From the NCBI GenBank assembly GCA_964386705.1, contig CAYLTY010000010.1, positions 1 through 64,000 of the forward strand: 64,000 bases of DNA, written 5' to 3'. Source of the DNA: AM-0621 sp964386705. Lineage in GTDB: Bacteria > Planctomycetota > Planctomycetia > Planctomycetales > Planctomycetaceae. This document shows, piece by piece, positions 34,653 to 43,810 of the stretch. Positions within the stretch are counted from its first letter, which is position 1, and the number at the start of each line of letters is the position of its first letter. A program made the position numbers and the translations under genes. Under the pieces are notes generated by a model, which ran no database searches, was not told where the DNA came from, and was given only the letters and a program-made list of their open reading frames with translations.

Positions 34653-36827
34653 TCATTGATGGGTTGCGCGTACCAAATCCAGTAGCGGGCGGAAGTAGGT
34701 GTCGTAGCGAGTCATGACTGCTCCACCCATCGTGACGGAAACAGTTTGAGGAGTTACGAAGCCGGGTATGGTCCAATGCGAGCCGCTCAAGCGGCATTCG
34801 TCGATCAGCCGGCGATCGACCTTTTCAATTGATAGGCCGGTCAATGGTGAGGCGGCGACCAGAGCGGCTCGTTCGCCGACTTCGATCAGCAGTAGTCGTT
34901 GCGAAGTCGCGAACAGGCCGGTCTGGTGATCGCCAGTCGGTCGAATGGTTTCGCTCGGCCAGTTGATTTGACCGCCCGAGTAGGCGAACAGGATCGTTTC
35001 GTCGAGTTGCAGTTCCCGGAGCGCGGCCTTGACGGTAGCAACATCCGCTTTTGCGCCTGGTGCATCCTTCGGCAGCATCGACGCGAACGTGTCGGAATAA
35101 TACTGGTCGAGTTGCTTGCGCGTCTTGGTGAGGTCCTGACCAAGATAGACCGCGGTTTCCAGCACCAGTTCATCCTGCAGGTCGAACCAGGAGCGGACTC
35201 GAGCCGTCAGCCGACACAGATCGTTGACATAGGTCGCAACGATGGGATGCGACACATCAATTTCAGGACGCACAAAGCTGAGCGGTGGATCGGCAACGAT
35301 GTCCGCCAGCAGCGCTTCTCGCTCGGATGGGTCCATGTGCTGAATGGTATCAGCGAACTCCCAACACGAGTGAAGTTCGGGGATGGGGCACGCTTTGACC
35401 GAAATCAGAAAACTCGCCAGCGAACGCACGACCTGCACGTGGTCCGCTGGGCGAGTTACGATCTCCGTGTGTTGCTCCATTGTCGTCATCGCTCCAGGCA
35501 GGATCAACTTGATACCCAGCCGCTCTTCAACTCCGGTTTTCCATGCGGTGACTTTCCCTGGCGTCTTGCCATGAATGAACGACGCAAAGAATCGTTCGAG
35601 TCGTCGTGCGACCTGCTCGCGTTCGGCCAGCGTCATCACGCTGTGACTTGCCGCGAGTGCTCGCACTTCACGATGAGCGGACACGCAGCGGTAGAGGAAG
35701 ACCCGGTCATACTCATTGCGGAACGACAGCCCGCCGATTTCACCGAGTGCCTGAGCCAGATTCTCGCGCGACAGCGGGAAGCGGCTCATCAGGTCGGCGA
35801 GTTCGGAGCCATAGACCCAATTCGGGTCACGGTGTCGGAAGTCGCCACCGTAAATACTGGCTACTTCGAAGCCGATCACTCGTACCATTTCGTTGAGCAG
35901 ACCAACAGCCTGTTGATCGATCAACCAGTTCGCGGCGGCTTTGGTTCCTCGCTTGCCGAGTTCGCCGAGCATCCATGTCAGGCCCACGGTCAGAGGCGAT
36001 GCTCCTGCGACGAGACGTCCCACATACGAGGCCGTCTGCACATAACCCATATACGGCTGACTCGCCGCGTAAACTTCATAGGCTTTGATCGCGTGCTGCA
36101 CGTAATTGTAAAGAGTCAGAATCGTCTGATCTTTCAGGTTCAGCGGGAGACGTTCCAGCACGACGAGCATGTGCAGACACGCGCGGCTGCCCGCTCGCAG
36201 CAGTTGATCCACGCTGGTTTCCAGCAGCGGGTTCTCGGAGTCGGGCTTGTAGATGCGGGCAACTCGAATCACGAAGTTGTTGAGGTCGTCACGAATCCGT
36301 TTCGTGTCCAGCTTGCCTTCCGCCTTGTAGTGACTCTGCCGCAGGCGCGTGTAAAGCAACTGAGCTTCCTCGTTGATGAGGTCCAGCACGCGATGGTCCA
36401 GGTCCGCTAACGGCCGCTCGGCATGGTCTGCGCTGAACGCCGAACTGCTGGCCTCTCCGTTCGGCTGAGGGAACTCCAGCCACTCATTGAAGTTCGCCAG
36501 ACGGTGCGCCAACTGAACCTCGCGGCCGTCGAGCTTGCGAGCTCGGTCCGTCAGTTGCCGCGTTGTTTCGGTCAGGAATTCCTCAAACTCGTGCCGTTCG
36601 TCGCCGAGCTTCTGACGTTCAGCTTCCGCCTGCTGTCGCTGCTGGGCCAACGCCTCGTCGATGGGTATCGGCGGTGCCTTCGCCAGGAAGGCAGCCACGA
36701 GCGAGAGCATTCCCGCAACCCCCAGGCCAACACGCGCGGCAGTTTCATCCACCAAAGCCACACTGGCGAAACAAATCACCGCTGCGACCACCGACAAGGC
36801 GACAGCAATCAAATTGAGTTTATTCAT
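34653..36827 (-). CDS. membrane-anchored coiled-coil protein, unrecognised
   Basis: 724 residues. Two helices at the N-terminus (LIAVALSVVAAVICFASVAL, and VGLGVAGMLSLVAAFLA) form a membrane hairpin. Residues 62-108 are a coiled coil (AQQRQQAEAERQKLGDER and onward). A helical middle part includes a hydrophobic stretch (YVGRLVAGASPLTVGLTWMLGELG in parts, about 270-300) similar to parts of DUF697-type GTPase-associated proteins. The last 110 residues contain 'HQTGLFATSQRLLLIEVG', 'ASPLTGLSIEKVDRR', which resemble a PH/GRAM-type domain. The ATG at 36827 is chosen because GAGGT lies 6-7 nt before it. The open frame extends 63 codons further but without protein features. Confidence 0.65.
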   Translation of the reverse strand: MNKLNLIAVALSVVAAVICFASVALVDETAARVGLGVAGMLSLVAAFLAKAPPIPIDEALAQQRQQAEAERQKLGDERHEFEEFLTETTRQLTDRARKLDGREVQLAHRLANFNEWLEFPQPNGEASSSAFSADHAERPLADLDHRVLDLINEEAQLLYTRLRQSHYKAEGKLDTKRIRDDLNNFVIRVARIYKPDSENPLLETSVDQLLRAGSRACLHMLVVLERLPLNLKDQTILTLYNYVQHAIKAYEVYAASQPYMGYVQTASYVGRLVAGASPLTVGLTWMLGELGKRGTKAAANWLIDQQAVGLLNEMVRVIGFEVASIYGGDFRHRDPNWVYGSELADLMSRFPLSRENLAQALGEIGGLSFRNEYDRVFLYRCVSAHREVRALAASHSVMTLAEREQVARRLERFFASFIHGKTPGKVTAWKTGVEERLGIKLILPGAMTTMEQHTEIVTRPADHVQVVRSLASFLISVKACPIPELHSCWEFADTIQHMDPSEREALLADIVADPPLSFVRPEIDVSHPIVATYVNDLCRLTARVRSWFDLQDELVLETAVYLGQDLTKTRKQLDQYYSDTFASMLPKDAPGAKADVATVKAALRELQLDETILFAYSGGQINWPSETIRPTGDHQTGLFATSQRLLLIEVGERAALVAASPLTGLSIEKVDRRLIDECRLSGSHWTIPGFVTPQTVSVTMGGAVMTRYDTYFRPLLDLVRATHQ

Positions 36828-37356
36828 GATGTACCTCAACGGAGCGGCGCGAACGCCGTGAGTGTCGCAACATTCACCCGACCGTCCGTTGACTTTAGCG
36901 ACATTGCGGAGCCAAGTGACGCCGATCTGATCGAACACACGGATCAACTGTGGCCAGAGCGACCGCAGCGATGCAACAAAACGCGAATCAGCGCTTAGAA
37001 GCTGCTCTCGGATCACAGCATTTTCAGCTGGAGCAACTACGTCAGAAGAATTGCGACCGCGAACTCAAGCACGGATCGCAGGGACCATACGGGCTCCGCC
37101 GCAGGAACGATCCGTGCGAGTTCGACAGCTGGCGGAACAATGTCAAACGGACCAACACATTGCCAGACTGTGATCTTAACAAACCCATAACTCGCGTCTG
37201 ATCCTCGCCAGAACACGTGAACTCACCGAATGCCCCGCGAGGCGTGACAGACTCAAACGCGTCGAAGGTCAGCACCGCCGCGTCCGACATCAATGTCGCT
37301 TCTGACAAAGAGCACTCCTCCCGAAACGCGCGGAATACAGATGCAGCAGAGATCAC
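36828..37356. other. 529-nt gap between two minus-strand genes; long hairpin
   Basis: No gene is supported. The only clear structure is the hairpin at 37060-37124. The 5' leader of the coiled-coil gene and the 3' region of the RTX gene both lie here; I could not find a convincing promoter. Confidence 0.5.
37060..37124. repeat. 17-bp bulged stem-loop
   Basis: The left arm reads CGAACTC, AA bulge, GCACGGATCG. The right arm at 37108-37124 is CGATCCGTGC then GAGTTCG. The stem is 17 paired bases with one 2-nt bulge and a 29-nt loop. On the minus strand it lies about 230 nt after the RTX gene and could be its terminator, although a T-run is missing; a small RNA is another possibility. Confidence 0.5.
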
Positions 37357-40300
37357 TCAGATCGCATCGACCCAGCTTGGCAGCAGAGTAAAGATGTCGG
37401 CAACGCTGGTGTCTCCGGCCCCCGTTACCTTCGTATCAGCAGGATCATTCTCCAGCACATCGGCACCCCCGGCACCGTCGAGTGAGTCTGCACCATCACC
37501 GCCGGGCAGGCTGGCATCGTTGCGGTTACCACCGCTTAGAACGTCATCACCAGACCCACCCAGCAGCGTATCGTTGCCCCGGCCGCCGATGAGGACCACT
37601 GAAACTGACGCCAGGGTTGCGTCGAACTTATTGGCTCCAACTCCGCCGATGATCACGAGGCGTTCGACAGCCGTCGGAGTATCTGTGCCCGTGACCGCAG
37701 AGGTCGTCGTCATGGCATTGATGATGAAATTCGCGTCAGCCTTTTCGTAGAAGTCGTCTGTCCCGGCACCACCGTCGAGGATGTCATTGCTCGCACCTCC
37801 CGACAGCACATCGTCGCCATTACCGCCGTTGATGATGTCAGACTTTGAACCGCCCAGCAGGGTATCATTGCCTGCGCCACCCCAGAGCAAAACGGACACG
37901 GAAGCCTCGCGAGCATCGAACAGATTCGCAGATGGGCCACCGAGCAAGTTAATCCGCTCAACGTTGGTGGTCTCATCATCCCACAAGTCTGCGGTTGTGA
38001 TCAGCCGCCCGGTAATGGTTACGTCAAAATCGAATATTTCATTGATGCGATCGAAGTCCTGGCCTCCATCCATATAATCAGATCCGGCTTCTCCTCGAAG
38101 ATCGTCAGCGCCGGTGCCGCCATACAGATGGTCGGAGGCTGAGCCACCGAGGAGGGTGTCAGCACCATCTCCACCATACAGCCAATCGTGGTGTTGCAAG
38201 CCGATGAGCCGATCGTTGCCTGCCTCGCCAATCAAAGTGTCGCCAGCAGCACTGCCCAACAGCGTGTCGTTACCATCTCCGCCATTGAGAAGTCCACCAT
38301 CGGCTTGCGCGCTCAAGAAGTCATTGGCCGCTCCGCCATTCATGGTGTCGATGCCGGCTCCTCCAACGAGAGTATCCGCTCCTGCGTCGCCGCGGATGCT
38401 GTCATTGCCATTCTGACCAATCAGGCTATCTGCCCCGTCGCCGCCATGGATCGTGTCGTTTCCGCTGCCAGAGTATACGGTATCTGCCCCACCGAGCCCA
38501 TTAATGACATCGTTGCCCGTCAGCGTAATGATCAAGTCCGGTCCGAAGGAACCAAGGATGGTATCACTCTGGCCACCGCCACTGATGGTCGTACCAATGC
38601 CTTTCGTAAAACTGCTGACGTCAATCTTGTTAGCGCTGATGCCGCCGGTCAGGGTCGCGAACTCAAACCCGATGGCTCTGTCTACAACAATTGTCTGAGC
38701 ATTTCCCGAAAGCCCCAGCGCCGAATTGGTCAGCGTGATGTTTCGATCAAAGACTTCACTCAGCGTGTCGTTGCCTGATCCGCCATCAAGTGAATCGGAG
38801 CCTGCTCCACCGGTCAAAACGTCGTTGCCCTCTTGTCCGTCGAGGGCGTCCGCTTGACTGCCACCGATGAGCGTGTCGGCTCCCGTTCCACCAACTAACT
38901 GATCGCTCCCTGAGCCTCCAGTAAGAGAATCATCTCCGTCACCACCGCTGATGGAGACAGGTATGTCCGCTCGCGCGGCATCAAAGCGATCGTCCTGAGA
39001 GCTGAGTGTCGCGATCAGGCCATCCGTGACCATGGAAGCCGGAAAGCGAATTTCGATGGCTCCCACAACGTCCATTCCAGACTGGACCACAATTTCTTTC
39101 GCGATATCGTCGCGAAAGACTGCGACGTCCATGACTGTGTCATGGGATGTACGCACGACAACAGTGCCTTCCACCAGGGTCGCAGTGACGATAGTCGCGA
39201 TGACGGAATTCGGAACCTCCAACCGTAGAATCGCTTGGCCTTGAGTGAAGGATTGGAAATGAGTTCCCCCGACAATCACATCAAGGGCTTGAAACCATCC
39301 CGCGCCGATGTTGATTGTGTCGTCGGAGTCACGACGGACGGTCAACGTGTTAGTCGTTTGAACTGGATTCGAATTGGAAGTGACGTTCAGCACTTCCAGA
39401 AGATCTAGTGTCAAAGTGTTCGCGCCACTGCCTCGCAAATCAATCGTTTCAAAACTTGTGAGCCGATTGTCGGCGACAGTCGCCAGATCGAGAGCAATGC
39501 CTGCACCATCGACTCGCAACGTGTCCGAACCATTACCGCCATCGAGTCGCTTAAACCGGAGGTCTGAGATCGCAACAACATCTTCGCCCTCACCGCCGTA
39601 AATGACGTCTGCCCCGCCACTGCCAATCAACGTATCATTGCCACCCGCTCCATTAATCACATTCGCAGCGCTGGTTCCCGTGAGCGTCTCGCTGTCAGAC
39701 GTTCCTAGGAGCGTTACGGAGTTTGTGAAGCTGTTGCTCCCGAATACCAGGCGAGGTCCACTCAGGAAATCAGCGAAACCGTCTCCATTCACGTCCCCGG
39801 CGTCGCTCATTTTGCCGGCTGAAAAGAGAGTTACGTTAGCTGGGCCAATATTGGCCAGATCGACCGTGTTAGGTGGTGACGAATTACCGAAGAGCAAATA
39901 TCCATCACGGGAATTCCAGCGGGTGCTATCGGTAGAGTAAATGGCGAGAACAAGTATGTCGTCGAAACCGTCACTGTTTACATCACCAGCACTACTTACC
40001 GACCAACCGCTCCCGTCGCCTCGATCAGCGCCCAGAATCGTCATGACCCGAGATGTTCCATTCGTTGGTAAAACGATCTTGCCCGGTAGGGCTGAATCGC
40101 CAAAGACGACGTAGCTTTCTCCAGATCGCTCTCTCTTGTTGTCTACACCGCTGGCGTTGAATGCACTCAGCAGCACGTCATCGAAGCCATCTCCATTAAA
40201 GTCGCCTGCGCCGCTTACCGACCATCCACCCAGGTCGCCAGCTTCGGTTCCAGCAATCTTGACTCCAGCTGCATCTAAGTTTCCAAGGTCGATCGTGGCT

Positions 40301-41253
40301 GGCAAGGAAGAGCGGCCGTAGATGACATAGTTTCGCCCCAGGAAGGGCTTGCCCCCACTGTACTCGCCGTACAAATAAGCCCCGCCGGTATATGCTCCGA
40401 TCAGCAAATCGCCAAAACCATCTCCATTTACATCTCCTGCGGCACTCAATGAATGGCCTGCAGCGTCGTATCGGTTGGCGCCGTAAATCGTCACTCCAGC
40501 GTCGCCCAGGTTGGCGAGGTTGATCACTTCAGGAAGTGCGGAGCCGCCGAATATGACGTAGCATTCTCCTGCGTCTGGCTCAGAGTTTCCGATGCCCTCA
40601 CTTTGAGGGGCTCCGATCGCAATGTCATCGAACCCATCCCCATTTATGTCTCCGGCGCTGGAGACTGCACTGCCTGCGATATCGCCCTTCTCTATCCCAC
40701 GGATCGAGACACCAGCCCGGCCCAGGTTGGTCAAGTTAATCGTCTGTGGCATTGAGGATTGGCCAAAGACGACATAACAAGAACCAACGTTCTCGTGCGA
40801 GTAGCTGATTCCAACAATAAGATCGTCGAAGCCATCCCCATTGACGTCGCCTGCGTCCGACACAGTTCCCCCGATGGGCTCTTCGGCGTTAGCCCCAAGG
40901 ATCGTGACTCCCGAGTCACCGAGCGCTGCCAAATCAACTGTCTGCGGCATTGAGGGGCCGCCAAAGACAACATAGCTGGCCCCGACAGGTCGAGCGTCCA
41001 CTCCGACAATCAGATCATCGAATCCGTCTCCGTTGACGTCCCCGGCCCCACTTACCGCGTAGCCGCCGGAAAGCGTGACTCCCCGCGCTCCTAGATTGGA
41101 CAAGTCAATCGTGGTCAATACGACTCGCGGCTCTAAGCGTTCAATGGTGGCTCTAGCGCCGAAGCGAGACTGATGAGAGCGGGCGCGAACTTTTGTGGCG
41201 CGGGGCAGACGTGCGTTTGAACACAGAGACGCCAGCCAGCTTTGGAAAATCAT
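37357..41253 (-). CDS. secreted LEPR-tagged FG-GAP/RTX repeat protein
   Basis: 1298 residues. A basic leader ends in 'RLEPRVVL' (39-46), the planctomycete LEPR-XLL-type motif at the start of large surface proteins. Residues 47-540 hold about seven FG-GAP (integrin-alpha-like) repeats, each with a Ca-binding core 'DVNGDGFDDLIVG'. Residues from about 530 to 620 and 780 to the end are RTX repeats (GGxGxDxL), many copies, e.g. 'GNDTLLGGSGDDVLSGG'. They are interrupted by a region of about 120 residues. Calcium-dependent folding after export is typical for such repeats. There is no type I secretion gene nearby. It presumably acts on the cell surface or in the matrix. ATG at 41253. Confidence 0.9.
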   Translation of the reverse strand: MIFQSWLASLCSNARLPRATKVRARSHQSRFGARATIERLEPRVVLTTIDLSNLGARGVTLSGGYAVSGAGDVNGDGFDDLIVGVDARPVGASYVVFGGPSMPQTVDLAALGDSGVTILGANAEEPIGGTVSDAGDVNGDGFDDLIVGISYSHENVGSCYVVFGQSSMPQTINLTNLGRAGVSIRGIEKGDIAGSAVSSAGDINGDGFDDIAIGAPQSEGIGNSEPDAGECYVIFGGSALPEVINLANLGDAGVTIYGANRYDAAGHSLSAAGDVNGDGFGDLLIGAYTGGAYLYGEYSGGKPFLGRNYVIYGRSSLPATIDLGNLDAAGVKIAGTEAGDLGGWSVSGAGDFNGDGFDDVLLSAFNASGVDNKRERSGESYVVFGDSALPGKIVLPTNGTSRVMTILGADRGDGSGWSVSSAGDVNSDGFDDILVLAIYSTDSTRWNSRDGYLLFGNSSPPNTVDLANIGPANVTLFSAGKMSDAGDVNGDGFADFLSGPRLVFGSNSFTNSVTLLGTSDSETLTGTSAANVINGAGGNDTLIGSGGADVIYGGEGEDVVAISDLRFKRLDGGNGSDTLRVDGAGIALDLATVADNRLTSFETIDLRGSGANTLTLDLLEVLNVTSNSNPVQTTNTLTVRRDSDDTINIGAGWFQALDVIVGGTHFQSFTQGQAILRLEVPNSVIATIVTATLVEGTVVVRTSHDTVMDVAVFRDDIAKEIVVQSGMDVVGAIEIRFPASMVTDGLIATLSSQDDRFDAARADIPVSISGGDGDDSLTGGSGSDQLVGGTGADTLIGGSQADALDGQEGNDVLTGGAGSDSLDGGSGNDTLSEVFDRNITLTNSALGLSGNAQTIVVDRAIGFEFATLTGGISANKIDVSSFTKGIGTTISGGGQSDTILGSFGPDLIITLTGNDVINGLGGADTVYSGSGNDTIHGGDGADSLIGQNGNDSIRGDAGADTLVGGAGIDTMNGGAANDFLSAQADGGLLNGGDGNDTLLGSAAGDTLIGEAGNDRLIGLQHHDWLYGGDGADTLLGGSASDHLYGGTGADDLRGEAGSDYMDGGQDFDRINEIFDFDVTITGRLITTADLWDDETTNVERINLLGGPSANLFDAREASVSVLLWGGAGNDTLLGGSKSDIINGGNGDDVLSGGASNDILDGGAGTDDFYEKADANFIINAMTTTSAVTGTDTPTAVERLVIIGGVGANKFDATLASVSVVLIGGRGNDTLLGGSGDDVLSGGNRNDASLPGGDGADSLDGAGGADVLENDPADTKVTGAGDTSVADIFTLLPSWVDAI

Positions 41254-41336
41254 TTAGCTTCAGTCTATCTGGATTCCATTCCGTATTGCGCGGGACGCGT
41301 TGTCTGCGACCTGCGCAATCTCAAGACGAAAGTCGC

Positions 41337-41342
41337 TATAAT
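41337..41342 (+). promoter_or_regulatory. candidate -10 box for the 41483 gene
   Basis: A perfect TATAAT about 140 nt before the start of the large secreted protein gene. No good -35 at 16-18 nt was seen. A 7-bp inverted repeat (ATTGCGC and GCGCAAT) lies just upstream at about 41285-41319. Confidence 0.3.
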
Positions 41343-41482
41343 CTGTCAGAATTGATCTGAACGCAACTCAAGTAGTTCTCTGGCGTGAACATTCAGGCAG
41401 ATCGGGTTGGTTCGTGGGGTCTCTGAAATGTGCAGAGCGCTCGCGATGTGGACCAGATGATTAACCTCAGAAGGGCATTCCG

Positions 41483-43702
41483 ATGCGACGATTTGTTTGG
41501 CTGAGCGCGGTCGTTTCGATGTTTTGGATGAACAATGCGAACGCCGAAGAACCTACTGCTGTGCTGCGGCGGTTGGATGAGTTTGGGCCGATCGTGAAGC
41601 CGGAGGAGGCGAAGCAGACTTATGCGGCGGCGATCGAAAAGCTCAGGCAGACGGGCGGCGTGTTGGAAGTGCCGCCCAGTGTTTGGAAGGTCTTGAAGCC
41701 AGCGGTGCTGCAAGGTTCGACGCGGATTCCGGAGCCTCCGGGGGAGACAAAGCAGTGGCGGGATGCGCCGGGGGTGACGGTGATCTCGGCGGATCAGAAG
41801 CAGGTGATTTTGCAGGTACCACCGATTTCCGGGGTGCGCATTGAGCGGACGCTGAATCTGGCCGATCGCGACAGCCTGCCGCATTGGAGTACCAATCCGA
41901 TGCTGACGCTCGACAGCCACCTGGTCTACGGCTCGAACAGCTATCTGGATTGGCTACAAGAACCTGTCGAGAAGGGGAACGACCGCCGCTTCTATCTGGC
42001 AACGGTGCGCGGTATTCGGCCGGGGCAGTTTCTCAACCTGCATGGCGGACCGGGATATGGCGGTGGAGTAACGCGTGGGCTGGTGAAGGACATCGGCTGG
42101 GATGCTGAGAAGCAGATGCACTACTTCGTGGCTGATACCAGTCTGGATCACAAAGTCGGTGCGATCATGCACAACAAGAACAACACCGGCATCCTGCACA
42201 TGCTCCAGACGAGCAACAACGACAATCAGACCTACGATGTGAAGGTGATCCGCAATCAATATGCTCACGGTGATACTTATATGTATTACTGCGATTTTAA
42301 TTACATGAGCAATATTCACTCGGCGGCGGGTGACGAAATGGGGAACTGTTTCGCGGCGTTCACGCGTTCGCTGGATAACAATTTTCGCGGAACTGTCGGG
42401 GCGATGGACTGGGATACTCAGCGATTGACTTTTGCGACCGGCAGCAATGTCGAGACGCTGGGCGATTCGCGGCCGCTCATCAATTTGAATCCGCAGAAGC
42501 AGATCACCGCCGGAAAGGTATTCATCGTTCATCCCGATGAGACCTTTCAAGGCCAGCGGCATCCGTCCAAGCTGATCAAGAACGCTCGCCACGGCGCCAC
42601 CGAGCGGTACTTCGGTGGTATTATTCGCGGCGACAAAGACTGCTCGTGGACGGCGGATGTCGTTGGCAAGTTCTTTGCGGTCGCGACGAAAGGCGAGAAG
42701 ACGCCCAAAGGTAACTTCCGCTGGTACGAGATCGCGTCATTCAAAGCGAACGATGACGGTACCAAGGACATCGAAATTCGTCGGTTCTGGTGGGGAGCGA
42801 AGAGTGCTGGAGCTCCGCATCTCTACCGTAAGGAAAGTTATACTTGGGACGGCCACGAGCGTCCGCTGGAGTACATCATCGCTCCGGGGACTTATGTGAA
42901 TGACGTTTCTCGCGCGGTGACGGGCGGAGATCGCGGGGGTCAGAAGCAAATCGGGCTCGCGCCATATCGTGATCGAGGCACAAATGCAGATTTTGCGAAG
43001 GGCGACCCAATTGAACAGGCGATTGGCCCCGATCCGGTTCGTCCCCAGATCTTCCGGTCGTGGATGTGGGACGACGTGCCGGGACCGTTCCCGTCAACGG
43101 TGTTTGATCTCTACAACCACGGTGCGGCGTCACGACACTCCGCGATGCACATCCGCAGCGGCCAGACAACTCTGGAGCAGGTCGAGAACAACTACGAACA
43201 AAAGCCTTCGTGGGACAATTTCCTGATCTTCGAATCTGCGGCTGGCGTGGGTATCAACTTCAAGGCGGACTTCTCGGAAGCAGCGATCCTGTTTGCTCAG
43301 CCAAACCACGAGCAGCCGATCAAGTGGAATTACCAGCACGTTCCTGATTCGGATGAAAAGCCGAAGACCGCTACGCTCACCGTTTCTAAAGAGACGGGTG
43401 AACTGAACTTCGAAGGCGGCGGCGTGCGAGCTAATGGCTCCGTGAATGCCGTGCAGGGCATTTCGGGTGACAAGACCCCTGCCAGGAATCTGCGGGGCAA
43501 GAATGTCGCTGTGGCGGCGAAGTCAGAAACGATTCGCATCAAATTCCCGCAGCCAGAGCTTGACGCCGATTATGCAGTGTTCATTGAGCAATCCTGGCTG
43601 TCGAATCGAGCAATCTCCGAGAAGACCGCTGAAGGATTTACTGTTACGTTCGAGAAGGCCGCACCAGAGAAGGCCGCGTTGGACTGGATGCTGGTTCGTT
43701 GA
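41483..43702 (+). CDS. large secreted protein, unrecognised
   Basis: 739 residues with an N-terminal signal peptide (MRRFVWLSAVVSMFWMNNANA in parts, cleaved near residue 21). No family recognised with certainty. The middle has many short strands and turns with Asn/Asp/Gly (HNKNNTGILHMLQTSNNDNQTYDVKVI in parts; 'CDFNYMSNIHSAAGDEMGNC'), which fits a parallel beta-helix such as polysaccharide lyases. The last 150 residues look like a beta-sandwich. AAGGG lies 8 nt ahead of ATG at 41483. It is monocistronic and converges with the 43811 gene across a strong inverted repeat. Substrate unknown. Confidence 0.7.
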   Translation: MRRFVWLSAVVSMFWMNNANAEEPTAVLRRLDEFGPIVKPEEAKQTYAAAIEKLRQTGGVLEVPPSVWKVLKPAVLQGSTRIPEPPGETKQWRDAPGVTVISADQKQVILQVPPISGVRIERTLNLADRDSLPHWSTNPMLTLDSHLVYGSNSYLDWLQEPVEKGNDRRFYLATVRGIRPGQFLNLHGGPGYGGGVTRGLVKDIGWDAEKQMHYFVADTSLDHKVGAIMHNKNNTGILHMLQTSNNDNQTYDVKVIRNQYAHGDTYMYYCDFNYMSNIHSAAGDEMGNCFAAFTRSLDNNFRGTVGAMDWDTQRLTFATGSNVETLGDSRPLINLNPQKQITAGKVFIVHPDETFQGQRHPSKLIKNARHGATERYFGGIIRGDKDCSWTADVVGKFFAVATKGEKTPKGNFRWYEIASFKANDDGTKDIEIRRFWWGAKSAGAPHLYRKESYTWDGHERPLEYIIAPGTYVNDVSRAVTGGDRGGQKQIGLAPYRDRGTNADFAKGDPIEQAIGPDPVRPQIFRSWMWDDVPGPFPSTVFDLYNHGAASRHSAMHIRSGQTTLEQVENNYEQKPSWDNFLIFESAAGVGINFKADFSEAAILFAQPNHEQPIKWNYQHVPDSDEKPKTATLTVSKETGELNFEGGGVRANGSVNAVQGISGDKTPARNLRGKNVAVAAKSETIRIKFPQPELDADYAVFIEQSWLSNRAISEKTAEGFTVTFEKAAPEKAALDWMLVR

Positions 43703-43734
43703 GGTTTCGGTCCGTAATAGGACGCGATGGGACA

Positions 43735-43784
43735 AAGGAGACTGCTGAATCTTGGAATCTGAGTCCAAAACTCGCAGTCTCCTT
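43735..43784. terminator. bidirectional terminator between convergent genes
   Basis: AAGGAGACTGC (43735-43745) and GCAGTCTCCTT (43774-43784) are perfect 11-bp inverted arms around a 28-nt interior, in which GAGT-CCAAA-ACTC can form a second small stem. It lies between the stops of two convergent genes, with A-rich and T-containing flanks on both sides. This fits a shared terminator. Confidence 0.65.
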
Positions 43785-43810
43785 AAAATACTCCAACAGA
43801 GAATTCTGTA

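Noticed and set aside
34899..36410. A 503-codon open frame on the plus strand opposite the coiled-coil gene
   Set aside because: It lies entirely antisense to a gene with membrane and coiled-coil features and has no protein-family pattern of its own. Long antisense frames are common at this base composition.
37357..41253. Short near-identical DNA units that might suggest a CRISPR array
   Set aside because: The units are in frame, vary in spacing and sequence, and encode Gly/Asp-rich RTX and FG-GAP repeats, so they are protein repeats.
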